Shown piece by piece: positions 9,038 through 17,880 of a DNA stretch of 64,000 nt. Source of the DNA: Rossellomorea aquimaris (GTDB taxonomy: Bacteria; Bacillota; Bacilli; Bacillales; Bacillaceae_B); assembly GCF_000935355.1 (NCBI RefSeq), contig NZ_JXZC01000001.1, forward strand, positions 434,001 to 498,000, in the 5' to 3' direction. Below the pieces are notes generated by a model that was given only the letters and a program-made list of their open reading frames with translations, searched no databases and was not told where the DNA came from. Position 1 is the first letter of the stretch. Every line of letters starts with the position of its first letter. The translations under genes were made by a program, and so were the position numbers.

Positions 9038-9951
9038 GAGGATTGACGGTCTTTGACTATTAGATAATCCGAGATAACCTGTTTAAAGCGGTCTGCTTCC
9101 TCGTAATGGGGTGTATGACCACTATGTTTAAAATGAACGATACTACCGTTTGCTGCATCTCTATGAAATGTTTCTACATGTTTTTCACATGTAACCGGAT
9201 CATACTCCCCTGTCAGAAGAAGCATAGGTGTTTCTATTAGCTTGATTCTATCCAACAAACTGGTAAAAATGACGCCTTCTTCCCGGAGAAGATGATAGTG
9301 ATGATCTGAACGGTCGTATAAGGTGTCCCATTCTTCGTCTGTGTAAGTAGCATAATAGTCAGTAGGGTTATCAAAATTATGTGTATAGATTTGCATTTGG
9401 TGTTCTCCAAGTTCGTCACTAAGCTGCATATAGATTTCTGTGAAGTCTCTTGGAGAAAGGTCTTCCTCAGCCAATTTCTTAGCCTTCTCTTGCAACTCAA
9501 ACTGATTGTATTTTCCGAATAATTGAGCGGTTTTCTTAAGCAGTCCTCTAGATGTCAGGGTGAAATCGAAGGTGGGACATTCGAAAATGACTTTCTCGAT
9601 GGATTCAGGATACTGGGATACATATGCAAGAGCAAGGAACCCTCCAAAGGAGTGGCCTAGTACAGACCATTTGTCGATTCCTAATTCCTTTCTGAGTGCT
9701 TCACAATCTTCTACCAGATCCTGAAAACCAAACTCTTCTTTTTCTTGAATGGCTTCTGAGCGACAAACACCTCTTTGATCGATCGCAATAAGATAAAAAT
9801 GGTTCCCTAATCGTTCACTTTGATGAAACGAGAAATCATAGCAACTCTCACCAGGGCCCCCGTGCAGGTATAGTAAGGCTGGATTTTCCTTAGAACCATG
9901 GGTTTCGACATGAATACCCTTATTCCGAATGTTCATGATTTTTGATTTCAT
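9034..9951 (-). CDS. Alpha/beta hydrolase (proline iminopeptidase-like)
   Basis: 305 residues started at 9951, where AAGGGAG sits 9 nt upstream; a longer frame to 9987 would start inside that site. Seen: oxyanion HGGPGESCYD, LIAIDQRGVCRSE (DQRG box typical of prolyl iminopeptidases), nucleophile elbow VLGHSFGGFLAL, acid-region LLTGEYDPVT and catalytic His in HFKHSGHTPHYEE. It probably cleaves small peptides or esters in the cytosol. First gene of the 9951-6920 operon. Exact substrate unknown. Confidence 0.88.
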   Translation of the reverse strand: MKSKIMNIRNKGIHVETHGSKENPALLYLHGGPGESCYDFSFHQSERLGNHFYLIAIDQRGVCRSEAIQEKEEFGFQDLVEDCEALRKELGIDKWSVLGHSFGGFLALAYVSQYPESIEKVIFECPTFDFTLTSRGLLKKTAQLFGKYNQFELQEKAKKLAEEDLSPRDFTEIYMQLSDELGEHQMQIYTHNFDNPTDYYATYTDEEWDTLYDRSDHHYHLLREEGVIFTSLLDRIKLIETPMLLLTGEYDPVTCEKHVETFHRDAANGSIVHFKHSGHTPHYEEADRFKQVISDYLIVKDRQSS

Positions 9952-10088
9952 TAATAAAAGCTCCCTTAGCTGATTTCTGTTCCTCATTAGACTTCTATAA
10001 GATGTAGGTATTTTCCTTTTTTATGTAGGGATATGTTGGTCCATGTCGGAAATGGTTTGATATAATACAGAAGATTGGGGGCGCTGAA

Positions 10089-10481
10089 ATGGAAAAAACA
10101 AAACAAAATAAACTCATATATATCATGTTCTCCTTCACTTCTCTGATTAATTTTCTTGTGTTTTGGTTAGATCCGAAATCCTACATGTATTTGGCCATCA
10201 GTCTTATCTTTTTTATGAATGCCTGTGTTTTCTTTATTAACAGCAGGGTGCCGGATGGCGACTACTGGAGGCGTTGGGAAACCATTCGAAGGAAAGGGAA
10301 ATGGTTCTTTTCTTTTGTTTATGGGTCGTTGATTACTGGTTTGATATTCTCAGTGATCCTCTATGGAGTGATCAGAGACTACCTTCCACTTTTGATGGTA
10401 TGCTGTATAGCAGGCGGATGGCTATGGGGATATCTCATGTGGGTGATGAATGAAAAGCGATATAATGTTTTGAGGAAATAG
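10089..10481 (+). CDS. Small integral membrane protein, unknown function
   Basis: 130 residues: four hydrophobic segments in two hairpins (FSFTSLINFLVFWLD, YLAISLIFFMNACVFFIN, WFFSFVYGSLITGLIFSVIL, LLMVCCIAGGWLWGYLMWVM) separated by a basic loop RWETIRRKGK. GGGGG lies 8 nt before the ATG. No family recognised. Single gene bounded by a terminator. Confidence 0.7.
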   Translation: MEKTKQNKLIYIMFSFTSLINFLVFWLDPKSYMYLAISLIFFMNACVFFINSRVPDGDYWRRWETIRRKGKWFFSFVYGSLITGLIFSVILYGVIRDYLPLLMVCCIAGGWLWGYLMWVMNEKRYNVLRK

Positions 10482-10484
10482 GCA

Positions 10485-10518
10485 GAAAAAACGTCCTGGT
10501 ATGGGACGTTTTTTTTGA
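10485..10518. terminator. Bidirectional terminator
   Basis: Perfect 11-bp inverted repeat AAAAAACGTCC / GGACGTTTTTT, serving the plus-strand membrane protein and the minus-strand LD-carboxypeptidase-like gene that converge here. Confidence 0.92.
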
Positions 10519-11532
10519 TTATTTGAATGTTTGAATGACTTTTCCTTTTCCACCGGAGACCTCTACTTCTCCATATGCTCCGTTGATAAAAGTCATTTGA
10601 GGAGGCTGGTGCCCACAGTCAATATCATACACGATTGGAACATCTAGTTCGCCGGATAACTCTTGGTAGACATCTTCAATCAAATAATCACCTACAGGAG
10701 TGTTGCTAGCACTTCTTCCAAACAGAATTCCGGAAGAATGGTCGAACCAGCCGGCTAATTTCATCTGTACAAGTGTCCGGCGCAGATCTGCGGTATTTAG
10801 TTCACAGTTTTCAAAATACCAGAGAATGGTTTCATTCTTTATATGCTTCTCTCTAAAATCTGCTATGTTTCCATAAGGCGTTCCGATCAAGTGCCTGATG
10901 ACATCTATGCAGCCTCCGAGTAGACGGCCATTGACCTTTACATCTTGATTTCCTGCAGTTTTCCAAATAGTTGGCTCATTCAAGTGAAAGACTGTTGGAG
11001 AAGGCTGGTCGTGATTCCATTCTTTTTGATAGTGCTGGGATGAGTATTGAGTAACAGATGATCCTTTTTTCGTTGAGAGCACGGTTTCCCATTGTGCCGT
11101 CGTCGGATCGGAGTACTCTCCTCTCAGATCAACGAGATTGGTTCCATGGGCAGTGGCGATTCCAGTTTTTAACGTTAGAGCCAGTAATAGCACACTCGTG
11201 TCGGAATAACCAAGCAGCCATTTATTTTTGATATGTTCATAATCAATGAGTTCCAGGATTTCTATGAGTAGTTCCCCGCCCCATGGCGGGAGAATGAGGG
11301 CGACTTTATTGTCCTGCAACATTTGGTTCAATTCAGTGGCTCTCTTTTGGGCAGGGGAAGATTTTGCTTTATGCTGCGTCCATACAGTCTCTCCGCATTT
11401 TACGGAGTAGCCTTTACTTTCCATTTTTGAGATGGATTGCTTTAACAAATCATGCAGTTCTTGAGGAACTCCTGATGAAGGAGCGGTCACGCCTATTGTG
11501 GCGTGTTTTGACAAAAGTGGGTATGTAATCAT
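10519..11532 (-). CDS. S66 peptidase (LD-carboxypeptidase / MccF-like)
   Basis: 337 residues. The S66 nucleophile elbow is WLLGYSDTSVLL (Ser about 110), with GGELLIEILELID preceding it, the Glu-region WYFENCELNTADLRRTLVQM and the C-terminal DIDCGHQPPQMTFINGA supplying the catalytic His. S66 members cleave the terminal D-Ala of murein tetrapeptides (LdcA) or the amide of microcin C (MccF). This copy stands alone and belongs to the MccF-like branch, unlike the ykfA copy at 63035. Start at 11532 follows GGAGG. Either immunity or wall-fragment hydrolysis is possible. Confidence 0.85.
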   Translation of the reverse strand: MITYPLLSKHATIGVTAPSSGVPQELHDLLKQSISKMESKGYSVKCGETVWTQHKAKSSPAQKRATELNQMLQDNKVALILPPWGGELLIEILELIDYEHIKNKWLLGYSDTSVLLLALTLKTGIATAHGTNLVDLRGEYSDPTTAQWETVLSTKKGSSVTQYSSQHYQKEWNHDQPSPTVFHLNEPTIWKTAGNQDVKVNGRLLGGCIDVIRHLIGTPYGNIADFREKHIKNETILWYFENCELNTADLRRTLVQMKLAGWFDHSSGILFGRSASNTPVGDYLIEDVYQELSGELDVPIVYDIDCGHQPPQMTFINGAYGEVEVSGGKGKVIQTFK

Positions 11533-11610
11533 AGTCTTTACCTCCAAACAGTTTAAACGATTTTACCAGATTGGAAGGTTTGGAGCAAGAATTATTTTCC
11601 AGTTTCGATA

Positions 11611-11683
11611 AGAGGGACGGACCTCAGCCGACCACATCTCTCTATAAAATGAGGATTCTCCTCAAAGAAAGGTCCGTCCCTCT
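11611..11683. repeat. Dispersed palindromic repeat, copy A (73 bp)
   Basis: Arms AGAGGGACGGACCT and AGGTCCGTCCCTCT are exact 14-bp reverse complements around a 45-bp interior. It lies in the divergent gap between the S66 gene and dacA. First of eight copies or arms in the window. Confidence 0.9.
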
Positions 11684-11793
11684 TTTTGACAATAATATGA
11701 ACGATTTGAAAAGGTTTTGGGGTTTGGGGGCGCTTATGTGGTTTGTGTGGTAAAATAATTTGGTTGTGTAAACTAGGTTTTGGAGGTATTGGT

Positions 11794-13107
11794 TTGAAGA
11801 AGAATGCAATGAAGCAAAGCCTGTCGGTTTTGATGATATCCTTTATGGCCATGACGCCTTTTCAGCAAACGGCGCATGGGAAGACAAAATTAGATATAAA
11901 TGCAGATGCTGCGATTTTAGTGGAAGCAGATACGGGTAAGATTGTTTATAAGGAACATGAAGATCAGCTGCTCGGTATTGCCAGCATGACGAAGATGATG
12001 ACAGAATACCTTGTGTTAGAAGCCATTCAAGAAGGAAAGGTCAAATGGGATCAAACGTATAAAGTAAGTGACAAAGTCCATCAATTAGCGAATGCACCAG
12101 GCTTGAGCAATGTCCCCTTAAGAGCGGACGAAGAGTATACGGTAAGGGAATTGTATGATGCCATGGTGATCAAATCAGGAAACGGTGCAGCGATTGCACT
12201 TTCCGAAGTCGTAGCAGGTTCTGAGGGAGAATTTGTAAAGAGGATGAATGCAAAGGCGAAGGAACTCGGATTTGAACATTATCAATTTGTTAATTCTTCC
12301 GGACTGAGTAACTATGATATGCTCGGCATGTTTCCGAAGGGAACGGATGTAAATGATGAAAACATGGTATCGGCTGAAGATATGGCCACTTTGGCTTATT
12401 ACCTCATTCACGATTTTCCAGAAGTATTAGAGACATCGAAGCTCCCTTCCAAAGTTTTCAGACCGGGGACAAATGAAGAACTCCTCATGAAGAATACAAA
12501 CGGCCTTTTAAAAGATAAAACCTATTTTTATAAAGGTGCAGATGGATTAAAGACAGGTACGACACCCTTTGCAGGTTCCACTTTTACCGGGACTGCAGAA
12601 CGTGATGGGGTACGATATATTTCAGTCATTTTAGATGCAAAGGATGAATATGGTCAGCCCAGCAGTGCCGAGCGCTTCATTCAAACGACAGAACTTCTTG
12701 ATTATGGATTTAATCAGTTTGAGACGGTTAAGTATACTTTAAATGATATTGATATGAAAAAGGAACACACGTTAGACGTTCCAGACGGTAAGGAACAAAC
12801 GGTAACCATTAGAATAGACAAGCCTCTATCTATCCGTGTTACAAAAGAAGAGAAAGAAAAAGTGAAAGCTTCAGTCAAATTAGAGGAAGATAAGCTTAAC
12901 AACGATGGTACTCTTCAAGCTCCCATTCAAAAAGGTGAAAAAATTGGTGAAATGTTGATCGAAACCCCTGAAAAGAACGAGTATATCTTTGATAAAAAAC
13001 AACCTTCCTATAAAGTTGATATATATGCCGCCGAGTCCGTAGAGAAGGCCAGTTGGCTAGTACGAAGCGCACGAAGCATTCAAGGTTTTTTTGGAGATTT
13101 GTTTTGA
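11794..13107 (+). CDS. D-alanyl-D-alanine carboxypeptidase, DacA (PBP5) family
   Basis: 437 residues. The TTG at 11794 is preceded by TGGAGG with a 7-nt gap and gives a signal peptide (LSVLMISFMAMTPFQQTAHG), so it is preferred over upstream codons. S11 motifs: SMTK (Ser about 64), SGN (about 128-130), KTGTT (about 253). After the transpeptidase-like domain comes the beta-rich C-terminal domain (HTLDVPDGKEQTVTIRI) and a terminal amphipathic helix ASWLVRSARSIQGFFGDLF that anchors PBP5 proteins to the outer face of the membrane. Removes the terminal D-Ala of peptidoglycan pentapeptides. It looks like a paralog of the main vegetative dacA. Which paralog cannot be settled here. Confidence 0.9.
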   Translation: MKKNAMKQSLSVLMISFMAMTPFQQTAHGKTKLDINADAAILVEADTGKIVYKEHEDQLLGIASMTKMMTEYLVLEAIQEGKVKWDQTYKVSDKVHQLANAPGLSNVPLRADEEYTVRELYDAMVIKSGNGAAIALSEVVAGSEGEFVKRMNAKAKELGFEHYQFVNSSGLSNYDMLGMFPKGTDVNDENMVSAEDMATLAYYLIHDFPEVLETSKLPSKVFRPGTNEELLMKNTNGLLKDKTYFYKGADGLKTGTTPFAGSTFTGTAERDGVRYISVILDAKDEYGQPSSAERFIQTTELLDYGFNQFETVKYTLNDIDMKKEHTLDVPDGKEQTVTIRIDKPLSIRVTKEEKEKVKASVKLEEDKLNNDGTLQAPIQKGEKIGEMLIETPEKNEYIFDKKQPSYKVDIYAAESVEKASWLVRSARSIQGFFGDLF

Positions 13108-13199
13108 TTGAGCTGGCTACATTATAGATTTGATGTTGCTTTTCTATCCAGTTCGTGTCAAGCTTACTAAGTTAGAGGATATAGAAAGAAGGTGGCATA

Positions 13200-13592
13200 A
13201 TGATCGAAGTGAAAATATCATCTCTTAGTGACGGTGATCTTAATCGCGGCGTTTTTGCAAAAAGAGATATAGCCAAAGGAGAGCTGGTTCATGAAGCACC
13301 AGTCATCCCCTATCCCAATGAGGAACATGAACATATTGAAAAAACATTCCTTGCGGACTATGTATTTGAATACGGAATCAATCACACAGCACTTCTATTA
13401 GGATATGGAATGTTGTTTAACCATTCATATACACCAAATACAATTTACGAAATAAATTTCGATAACCATACCTTCGACTTTTATGCCTACAAAGACATTC
13501 AAGCTGGCGAAGAATTGCTCATTAATTATAATGGCGAAGTGGATAATGATGAACCGCTTTGGTTTAATAAAGATAAAAACGAAGATGAATAA
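13200..13592 (+). CDS. SET-domain protein (putative lysine methyltransferase)
   Basis: 130 residues forming one compact SET domain: RGVFAKRDIAKGELVHEAPV at the N-terminus, the pseudoknot pieces MLFNHSYTPNTIYE (N-H-S) and AGEELLINYNGEV (G-E-E-L-x-I-N-Y) at the C-terminus. These residues bind S-adenosylmethionine and the substrate lysine in eukaryotic histone methyltransferases. No post-SET cysteines. The target in bacteria is unknown. Closely follows the DacA-like gene (92 bp) on the same strand and ends at a terminator. Confidence 0.87.
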   Translation: MIEVKISSLSDGDLNRGVFAKRDIAKGELVHEAPVIPYPNEEHEHIEKTFLADYVFEYGINHTALLLGYGMLFNHSYTPNTIYEINFDNHTFDFYAYKDIQAGEELLINYNGEVDNDEPLWFNKDKNEDE

Positions 13593-13594
13593 TT

Positions 13595-13630
13595 AAAAGG
13601 GACTTCCACTTGGAGGTCCCTTTTCTTTTA
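13595..13630. terminator. Bidirectional terminator
   Basis: Inverted repeat AAAAGGGACTTCC / GGAGGTCCCTTTT with T-runs on both strands, between the SET gene and the convergent gene at 13628. Confidence 0.9.
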
Positions 13631-14341
13631 CTGACTAATGATTTTCAGGAACTCAGATTCTGGTTTCATTACCTTTATCCCTTTATCTGATTTCATATAG
13701 ATTTCCTTGTCTCCTTCGTATAGGACTTCAACTTTTAAATCATCAAACAGATAGGTTTTCTTACTTGAACGGGGTTCGGTTGATTGGTCATCCCAATCAA
13801 TGCCATCGTTGATAAAATCAACTAAAGACTGTATGGTTTCCTTATCGTTGATCGTCCGGCAGGATTCATTACCAGAATCAACATAAACACATGCGTTTTT
13901 GGGAGGCCCCTCTATCCAAACAGATGAATGATAAATAGGATGTTTGTCAAATATGACTTCTGTATAGCCTTCCCCTTGATTGAAATGGGATGAGATGGAT
14001 AATTCTCCATCAAATCCTACTTTTCTCCAACTAGAATAAAAACCGCCCCAATCATTTTCAGGAGCATGATCGTCAATTGCTGAATCTAATTCACTTACCT
14101 CCCAACCCAATTTTGGAAGTTCCTCGAGATAAAAAACATAGATACCCATCCAATGATCGCCTTTCATTTTATAATTGCTCATTGTTGCTTCCAAGCCTTT
14201 ATATAAAGGGATGTCATCATGTTCTTCGGGGATGATAGTCATTCCCTCGTAGGTACGGTCAGTCATCCTCTGATAGAAATACCAACTAAGGATCACAAGG
14301 AAGGTCAACATAAGATAATATAACCATTTTGTATTTTTCAT
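13628..14341 (-). CDS. Membrane-anchored protein of unknown function
   Basis: 237 residues with one N-terminal membrane helix (WLYYLMLTFLVILSWYFY) and no Cys lipobox, followed by an extracellular acidic, aromatic-rich domain. Blocks such as MGIYVFYLEELPKLGWEVSE and YTEVIFDKHP suggest a mixed alpha/beta domain, and a second block (YLFDDLKVEVLYEGDKEIY) ends the protein. No family recognised. Single gene. Confidence 0.65.
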   Translation of the reverse strand: MKNTKWLYYLMLTFLVILSWYFYQRMTDRTYEGMTIIPEEHDDIPLYKGLEATMSNYKMKGDHWMGIYVFYLEELPKLGWEVSELDSAIDDHAPENDWGGFYSSWRKVGFDGELSISSHFNQGEGYTEVIFDKHPIYHSSVWIEGPPKNACVYVDSGNESCRTINDKETIQSLVDFINDGIDWDDQSTEPRSSKKTYLFDDLKVEVLYEGDKEIYMKSDKGIKVMKPESEFLKIISQ

Positions 14342-14506
14342 TGAAACACCTCAGCAATCAGCCTACTCCAATTTCTCAGAGTCTCTTCATCTACCGTATT
14401 ACCATTAATATTCATCATCATCTAAAAGCATCCCCAAGCTTTTCTTTTATCTTATCATAATTTTTTCCAAAAGAATTTTCCAAAAGAATGACATTAAAAA
14501 AAGATC

Positions 14507-14600
14507 AGAGGGACGGACCTCTGATCTACATTCATTATTTAAAAAGGTTGATATTAAGCCTTTTCTACAGAAAAGTTATTATTCAGAGGTCCGTCCCTCT
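14507..14600. repeat. Dispersed palindromic repeat, copy B (94 bp)
   Basis: The arms extend to 18 bp (AGAGGGACGGACCTCTGA and its reverse complement). The right arm encodes the last residues EEGRTSE and stop of the EcsC-family gene, so the element replaced or extended that C-terminus. Confidence 0.9.
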
Positions 14601-15400
14601 TCAAGCTTCTCAAGGATTCGTCTTTTACGGTAGAGCATACGGCCGGTTTCGCCGATGTCTGAGATCATGGATTTGTTGATGAAGGAGCCGAACAGGATTC
14701 CTGCGATGGGAATCATTTGGAATAGTTTTTTCCATCCGAAGTTATCACGGAAGCTGATCATCACTTCCCTCCAGCCTTGAAGCTGGGAAAGGGTTTGTTC
14801 TCTTTTCTCCGTATCCTTTTTGTTAAAGTCCGATAGTTCGTGAAGGATTGCTTGTTTCCCTACTATATCTGAAGAAACGAATTGTAAACACTTTATTATG
14901 AAAATGCGCTCTTGTTGATCATTTGGATCGTACCCGTAACTTATTGCGATCTCCTGAAGAGTCTTAAGTGAGATACCCAGAATGAAAGGTATATCAATGC
15001 TTAGAGTCAGGAAACCGCCGATTCCGGTAGTCGCCCCCTGGGTCATGGCAACCTTTTTTCTCATGCCTACAATCCCTTCGCTTACTTCATCCATATATGA
15101 AAGGGGAAGCTTGGAAATATGCATTACCGATAAGTGAGGATTGTCTGTTCTCTTAACAAATCGCCTAACGACTTCTCTCTCACTTGTTAGGTAACTTCCT
15201 CCCTTTTGTATATAGCTCCCTATTTCATCCAGCGCTTGTCCGATCTTGTTATGCACCGTTTGAGGAGTGATCCGGTCAAGGATCATAAATGGAATACGGC
15301 CGAGCTTCTCCCAAAACCATAACCCTTTTTGATCCTCTGACCATTTATTAACGACTTCCAGTTCATGCAAAAGAGCTTCCCTTGTTTCTGATTCGTTCAT
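14579..15400 (-). CDS. EcsC family protein
   Basis: 273 residues starting at 15400, 10 nt after AGGAGG. The EcsC signature is the Gly-rich membrane-associated block GATTGIGGFLTLSIDIPFILGISLKTLQEIAISYGYDP and the second hydrophobic block MIPIAGILFGSFINKSMISDIGETGRMLYRKRRI. Proteins with this domain accompany Ecs ABC transporters or stand alone; molecular function is unknown. The final seven residues and the stop come from palindromic repeat copy B, so the natural C-terminus may have been altered. Confidence 0.85.
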   Translation of the reverse strand: MNESETREALLHELEVVNKWSEDQKGLWFWEKLGRIPFMILDRITPQTVHNKIGQALDEIGSYIQKGGSYLTSEREVVRRFVKRTDNPHLSVMHISKLPLSYMDEVSEGIVGMRKKVAMTQGATTGIGGFLTLSIDIPFILGISLKTLQEIAISYGYDPNDQQERIFIIKCLQFVSSDIVGKQAILHELSDFNKKDTEKREQTLSQLQGWREVMISFRDNFGWKKLFQMIPIAGILFGSFINKSMISDIGETGRMLYRKRRILEKLEEGRTSE

Positions 15401-15422
15401 ATTACAGCAGCCTCCTTGTATC

Positions 15423-15457
15423 AAAGATAAACCAAAAAAATAACAGGCAATGAAAAG
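15423..15457 (-). terminator. Terminator after the MpfA-like gene
   Basis: AATAACAGGC / GCCTGTTATT hairpin followed on the minus strand by seven T residues. Confidence 0.92.
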
Positions 15458-15472
15458 CCTGTTATTTCCACC

Positions 15473-16744
15473 TTATTGAACAATATCCTCTGTTTTCCCT
15501 TCAAGTATTTCAACTTTAATCGTACGTACCCGGCGATTATCCACCTCTTCTACGCTCACTTTCAAGTTTTCATAGTCGAAGCTGTCGCCCTCTGATGGAA
15601 GATCTTCGAAGCTTTCAACCACCCATCCCCCAATCGTATGGTAGGAACTTTCGGGCTCAGGTACATCAAGCAGCTCTGTGAATTCATCTAATTGATATTG
15701 TGAATCGAATCGATATTCTTTTTCACTGATTTTTCTCATGGAATGGGTCTTCTCATCCTGCTCATCCCATATCTCCCCTACGATTTCTTCCAAAATATCT
15801 TCGAGGGTGATGATTCCCGTCGTGCCGCCAAACTCATCCACTACAATGGCCATATGCACATTGTTCTTTTGAAGCTTGGTAAGCAGGGCGGAAATTTTGG
15901 ATGATTCAAATACAAACATCGGTTCACGAATCAATTCCCGGATGTTCACTTCACCGAACTTGATCAAGTGAGTGAAGAATTCTTTCTCTGAAAGAATTCC
16001 TATGATGTTATCGATATGATCTTCATAAACCGGAATCCGTGAAAAACGTTCTTCAAAAAACATTTCTTTGATTTCTTCAATCGGTTGGTTCACCTCAACG
16101 GCCATGACATCGATCCGGGGCGTAAGGACCTCGGTAGCAAGGATATCATCAAAGTCCATGGAGCGGTGAATCAACTCCCTTTCTTCTTTATCAATGACTC
16201 CTTCTTCTTCACTAATATCAAGCATCACTTTTAACTCTTCCTCTGTGACAGATGGCATCTCGTGATTTTTCGAGAAGAACTTCGATACCAACTCTTTTAA
16301 TTTGATAAAAAAGTAGTTGATCGGTGTAAGGATTTTGATTAAGAAGAACAGCACGCCGGATATGGTCAGGGAATAGGTTTCAGCGTTTTCTTTTGCCAAT
16401 GATTTCGGCAGGATCTCCCCGAAAATCAGAATTAACAGTGTCATGACAAACGTACTGATGACAAGACCAGTGTTACCTCCGAATATATCTGTGGCAAGCT
16501 TTGCTGAAATACTTGCTGCGGCGATGTTTACAATGTTATTCCCGACTAAAATCGTAGACAGGGCTTTATCAAAATTCTCCGCAATATAATGAGCCTTGAT
16601 GCTTCCTCTTCTTCCTTCACTTACGAAATTCATAAGCCTGATCTTGTTTACACTGGAGTAAGCCGTTTCCGCCGATGAGAAAAAGGCAGATAAAAGGATT
16701 AATGCTCCTAATAATACTAATGAATTCAGTGGTATATCGTCCAA
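15473..16744 (-). CDS. CNNM/CorC (HlyC-like) magnesium exporter, MpfA-like
   Basis: 423 residues in the classical order: four-helix DUF21/CNNM membrane domain (residues 1-150, with FFSSAETAYSSVNKIRL and FGEILPKSLAKENAE), two CBS domains (about 195-330; TPRIDVMAVEVNQP and MAIVVDEFGGTTGIITLEDI) and a C-terminal CorC_HlyC domain (about 345-420). Homologs such as B. subtilis YhdP/MpfA prevent Mg2+ overload. The MerR gene 42 bp upstream in the same direction mirrors the yhdP-yhdQ pair of B. subtilis. Function in Mg export is inferred from family. Confidence 0.88.
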   Translation of the reverse strand: MDDIPLNSLVLLGALILLSAFFSSAETAYSSVNKIRLMNFVSEGRRGSIKAHYIAENFDKALSTILVGNNIVNIAAASISAKLATDIFGGNTGLVISTFVMTLLILIFGEILPKSLAKENAETYSLTISGVLFFLIKILTPINYFFIKLKELVSKFFSKNHEMPSVTEEELKVMLDISEEEGVIDKEERELIHRSMDFDDILATEVLTPRIDVMAVEVNQPIEEIKEMFFEERFSRIPVYEDHIDNIIGILSEKEFFTHLIKFGEVNIRELIREPMFVFESSKISALLTKLQKNNVHMAIVVDEFGGTTGIITLEDILEEIVGEIWDEQDEKTHSMRKISEKEYRFDSQYQLDEFTELLDVPEPESSYHTIGGWVVESFEDLPSEGDSFDYENLKVSVEEVDNRRVRTIKVEILEGKTEDIVQ

Positions 16745-16786
16745 AAAAAAGTCACTCTCCTGTAGTTGTTTATCTATTATGCTGGT

Positions 16787-17197
16787 TTAACCAGAAAAAA
16801 CCATTAATGCTTGAAATAGTGCCGAAGCCTGTGGGGAAACCTGCTTTAACATGCGTTTACGGTCCTCATCCCCTAATGTATCCATAGCCTGCAGGACCTC
16901 ATGCAATTCGTTATGCAGATGCTTCATTTCATTTCGTATATGATTCACTTGCTTTTCTAGTACTGAATGATCGACATGCTCGGATTTCAAAAGAATCATT
17001 CGGTCTTTAATTTCATTCAACGTCATATTCATGTGCTGACACTGTTCGATCAGCTTCAAGTCTGCTAATGCTTCTTCATGATAATACCGGTAATTATTGT
17101 TCGACCGGTTGCATTTTAATAAACCCATTTTCGTATAATAATCAATCGTCCGCTTGGACACTTCACTTAGCTTCGATAGCTCGCCTATTCGATACAA
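16787..17197 (-). CDS. MerR family regulator upstream of mpfA-like gene
   Basis: 136 residues from a TTG start (MYRIGELSKLSEVSKRTIDYY). The wHTH continues with YYTKMGLL and NNYRYYHEEAL, followed by a coiled coil (about residues 75-115, VNHIRNEMKHLHNELHEVLQ). It lacks the C-terminal Cys pair of canonical copper or mercury sensors; only two Cys are present (LLKCNRS, IEQCQHM). A GAGGTG lies unusually far (13 nt) from the TTG. A 9-bp dyad sits just upstream. The effector is unknown. Confidence 0.85.
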   Translation of the reverse strand: MYRIGELSKLSEVSKRTIDYYTKMGLLKCNRSNNNYRYYHEEALADLKLIEQCQHMNMTLNEIKDRMILLKSEHVDHSVLEKQVNHIRNEMKHLHNELHEVLQAMDTLGDEDRKRMLKQVSPQASALFQALMVFSG

Positions 17198-17240
17198 CTT
17201 CCCAAGTTATCACCTCTAGAGTAGTATACTTTATTTCTCC

Positions 17241-17269
17241 TAAACCGTACAGTTAAACGTTACGGTTTA
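17241..17269. promoter_or_regulatory. Putative MerR operator dyad
   Basis: TAAACCGTA / TACGGTTTA arms separated by 11 bp, 44-72 bp upstream of the merR start, with TATACT (minus strand, 17223-17228) as possible -10. It abuts repeat copy C. Confidence 0.5.
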
Positions 17270-17363
17270 GGGACGGACCTCAAAAAAAGTCTGTTTTCGT
17301 ATTAAAGATGCTTAATACAAGGTTTCCAATGAAAATTGGCGTCAAATCGAGGTCCGTCCCTCT
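17269..17363. repeat. Dispersed palindromic repeat, copy C (95 bp)
   Basis: Left arm AGGGACGGACCTC and right arm GAGGTCCGTCCCTCT. The outer end of the right arm supplies part of the stop codon of the gene at 17362-17844. Confidence 0.88.
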
Positions 17364-17844
17364 ATTTTGCATCGAAATGGCTTTTCATACGTATGAAGGG
17401 GAATAAGTGAAGGAAACCCGCTACTACTGTCATTAATAGTCCGACTAATAGTAATAACCAAAATAAAATATTCGCTCCCGCAGTAGGTGATGAGGAGATG
17501 ATGAAACTTATTACAAGGTCAATCACGCCAAGGAGGGCAATTGAAATCCGGAAAATTGTTTGTTTTAATAACCGAAATGCGATCAGAACTGAAAGATAAC
17601 TGGCACTGATAAACATCACCCCGGGATAAAATGGTGAAAACTTGGCAGCATATACAAAGAAATCAAGTGCTACTATATCATTTGAACTTTGAACACTGCC
17701 ATGAATCATCTCACTGAACGGAGCAGAATACCTCCATTCCCAAGAGTTATCCAACAAAGTACTCCCTTCATACCAAGAGACCAAAGACGCAAATCCAAAG
17801 ATAATCAACCCGATGCCTATTTGTGACCAATACCTAATCGACAT
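17362..17844 (-). CDS. Small integral membrane protein (DUF4306/YjdJ-like)
   Basis: 160 residues with four hydrophobic helices and a conserved-looking loop SWYEGSTLLDNSWEWRYSAPF plus LDFFVYAAKFSPFYPG, which recalls B. subtilis YjdJ-type proteins of unknown function; that assignment is from memory and tentative. The gene is bracketed almost exactly by palindromic repeat sequences: copy C begins at its stop codon and a single arm (copy D) lies 18 bp before its start, upstream of AAAGGAG. Confidence 0.7.
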   Translation of the reverse strand: MSIRYWSQIGIGLIIFGFASLVSWYEGSTLLDNSWEWRYSAPFSEMIHGSVQSSNDIVALDFFVYAAKFSPFYPGVMFISASYLSVLIAFRLLKQTIFRISIALLGVIDLVISFIISSSPTAGANILFWLLLLVGLLMTVVAGFLHLFPFIRMKSHFDAK

Positions 17845-17861
17845 AACTTTCTCCTTTCCTT

Positions 17862-17880
17862 TGAGGGACGGACCTCAAAA
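17862..17880. repeat. Palindromic repeat, single arm D
   Basis: TGAGGGACGGACCTC without a partner arm in the following 150 bp. The interior just past the arm (CAAAATATGTCTGAT) resembles that of copy C, so this is a decayed element. Confidence 0.8.
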
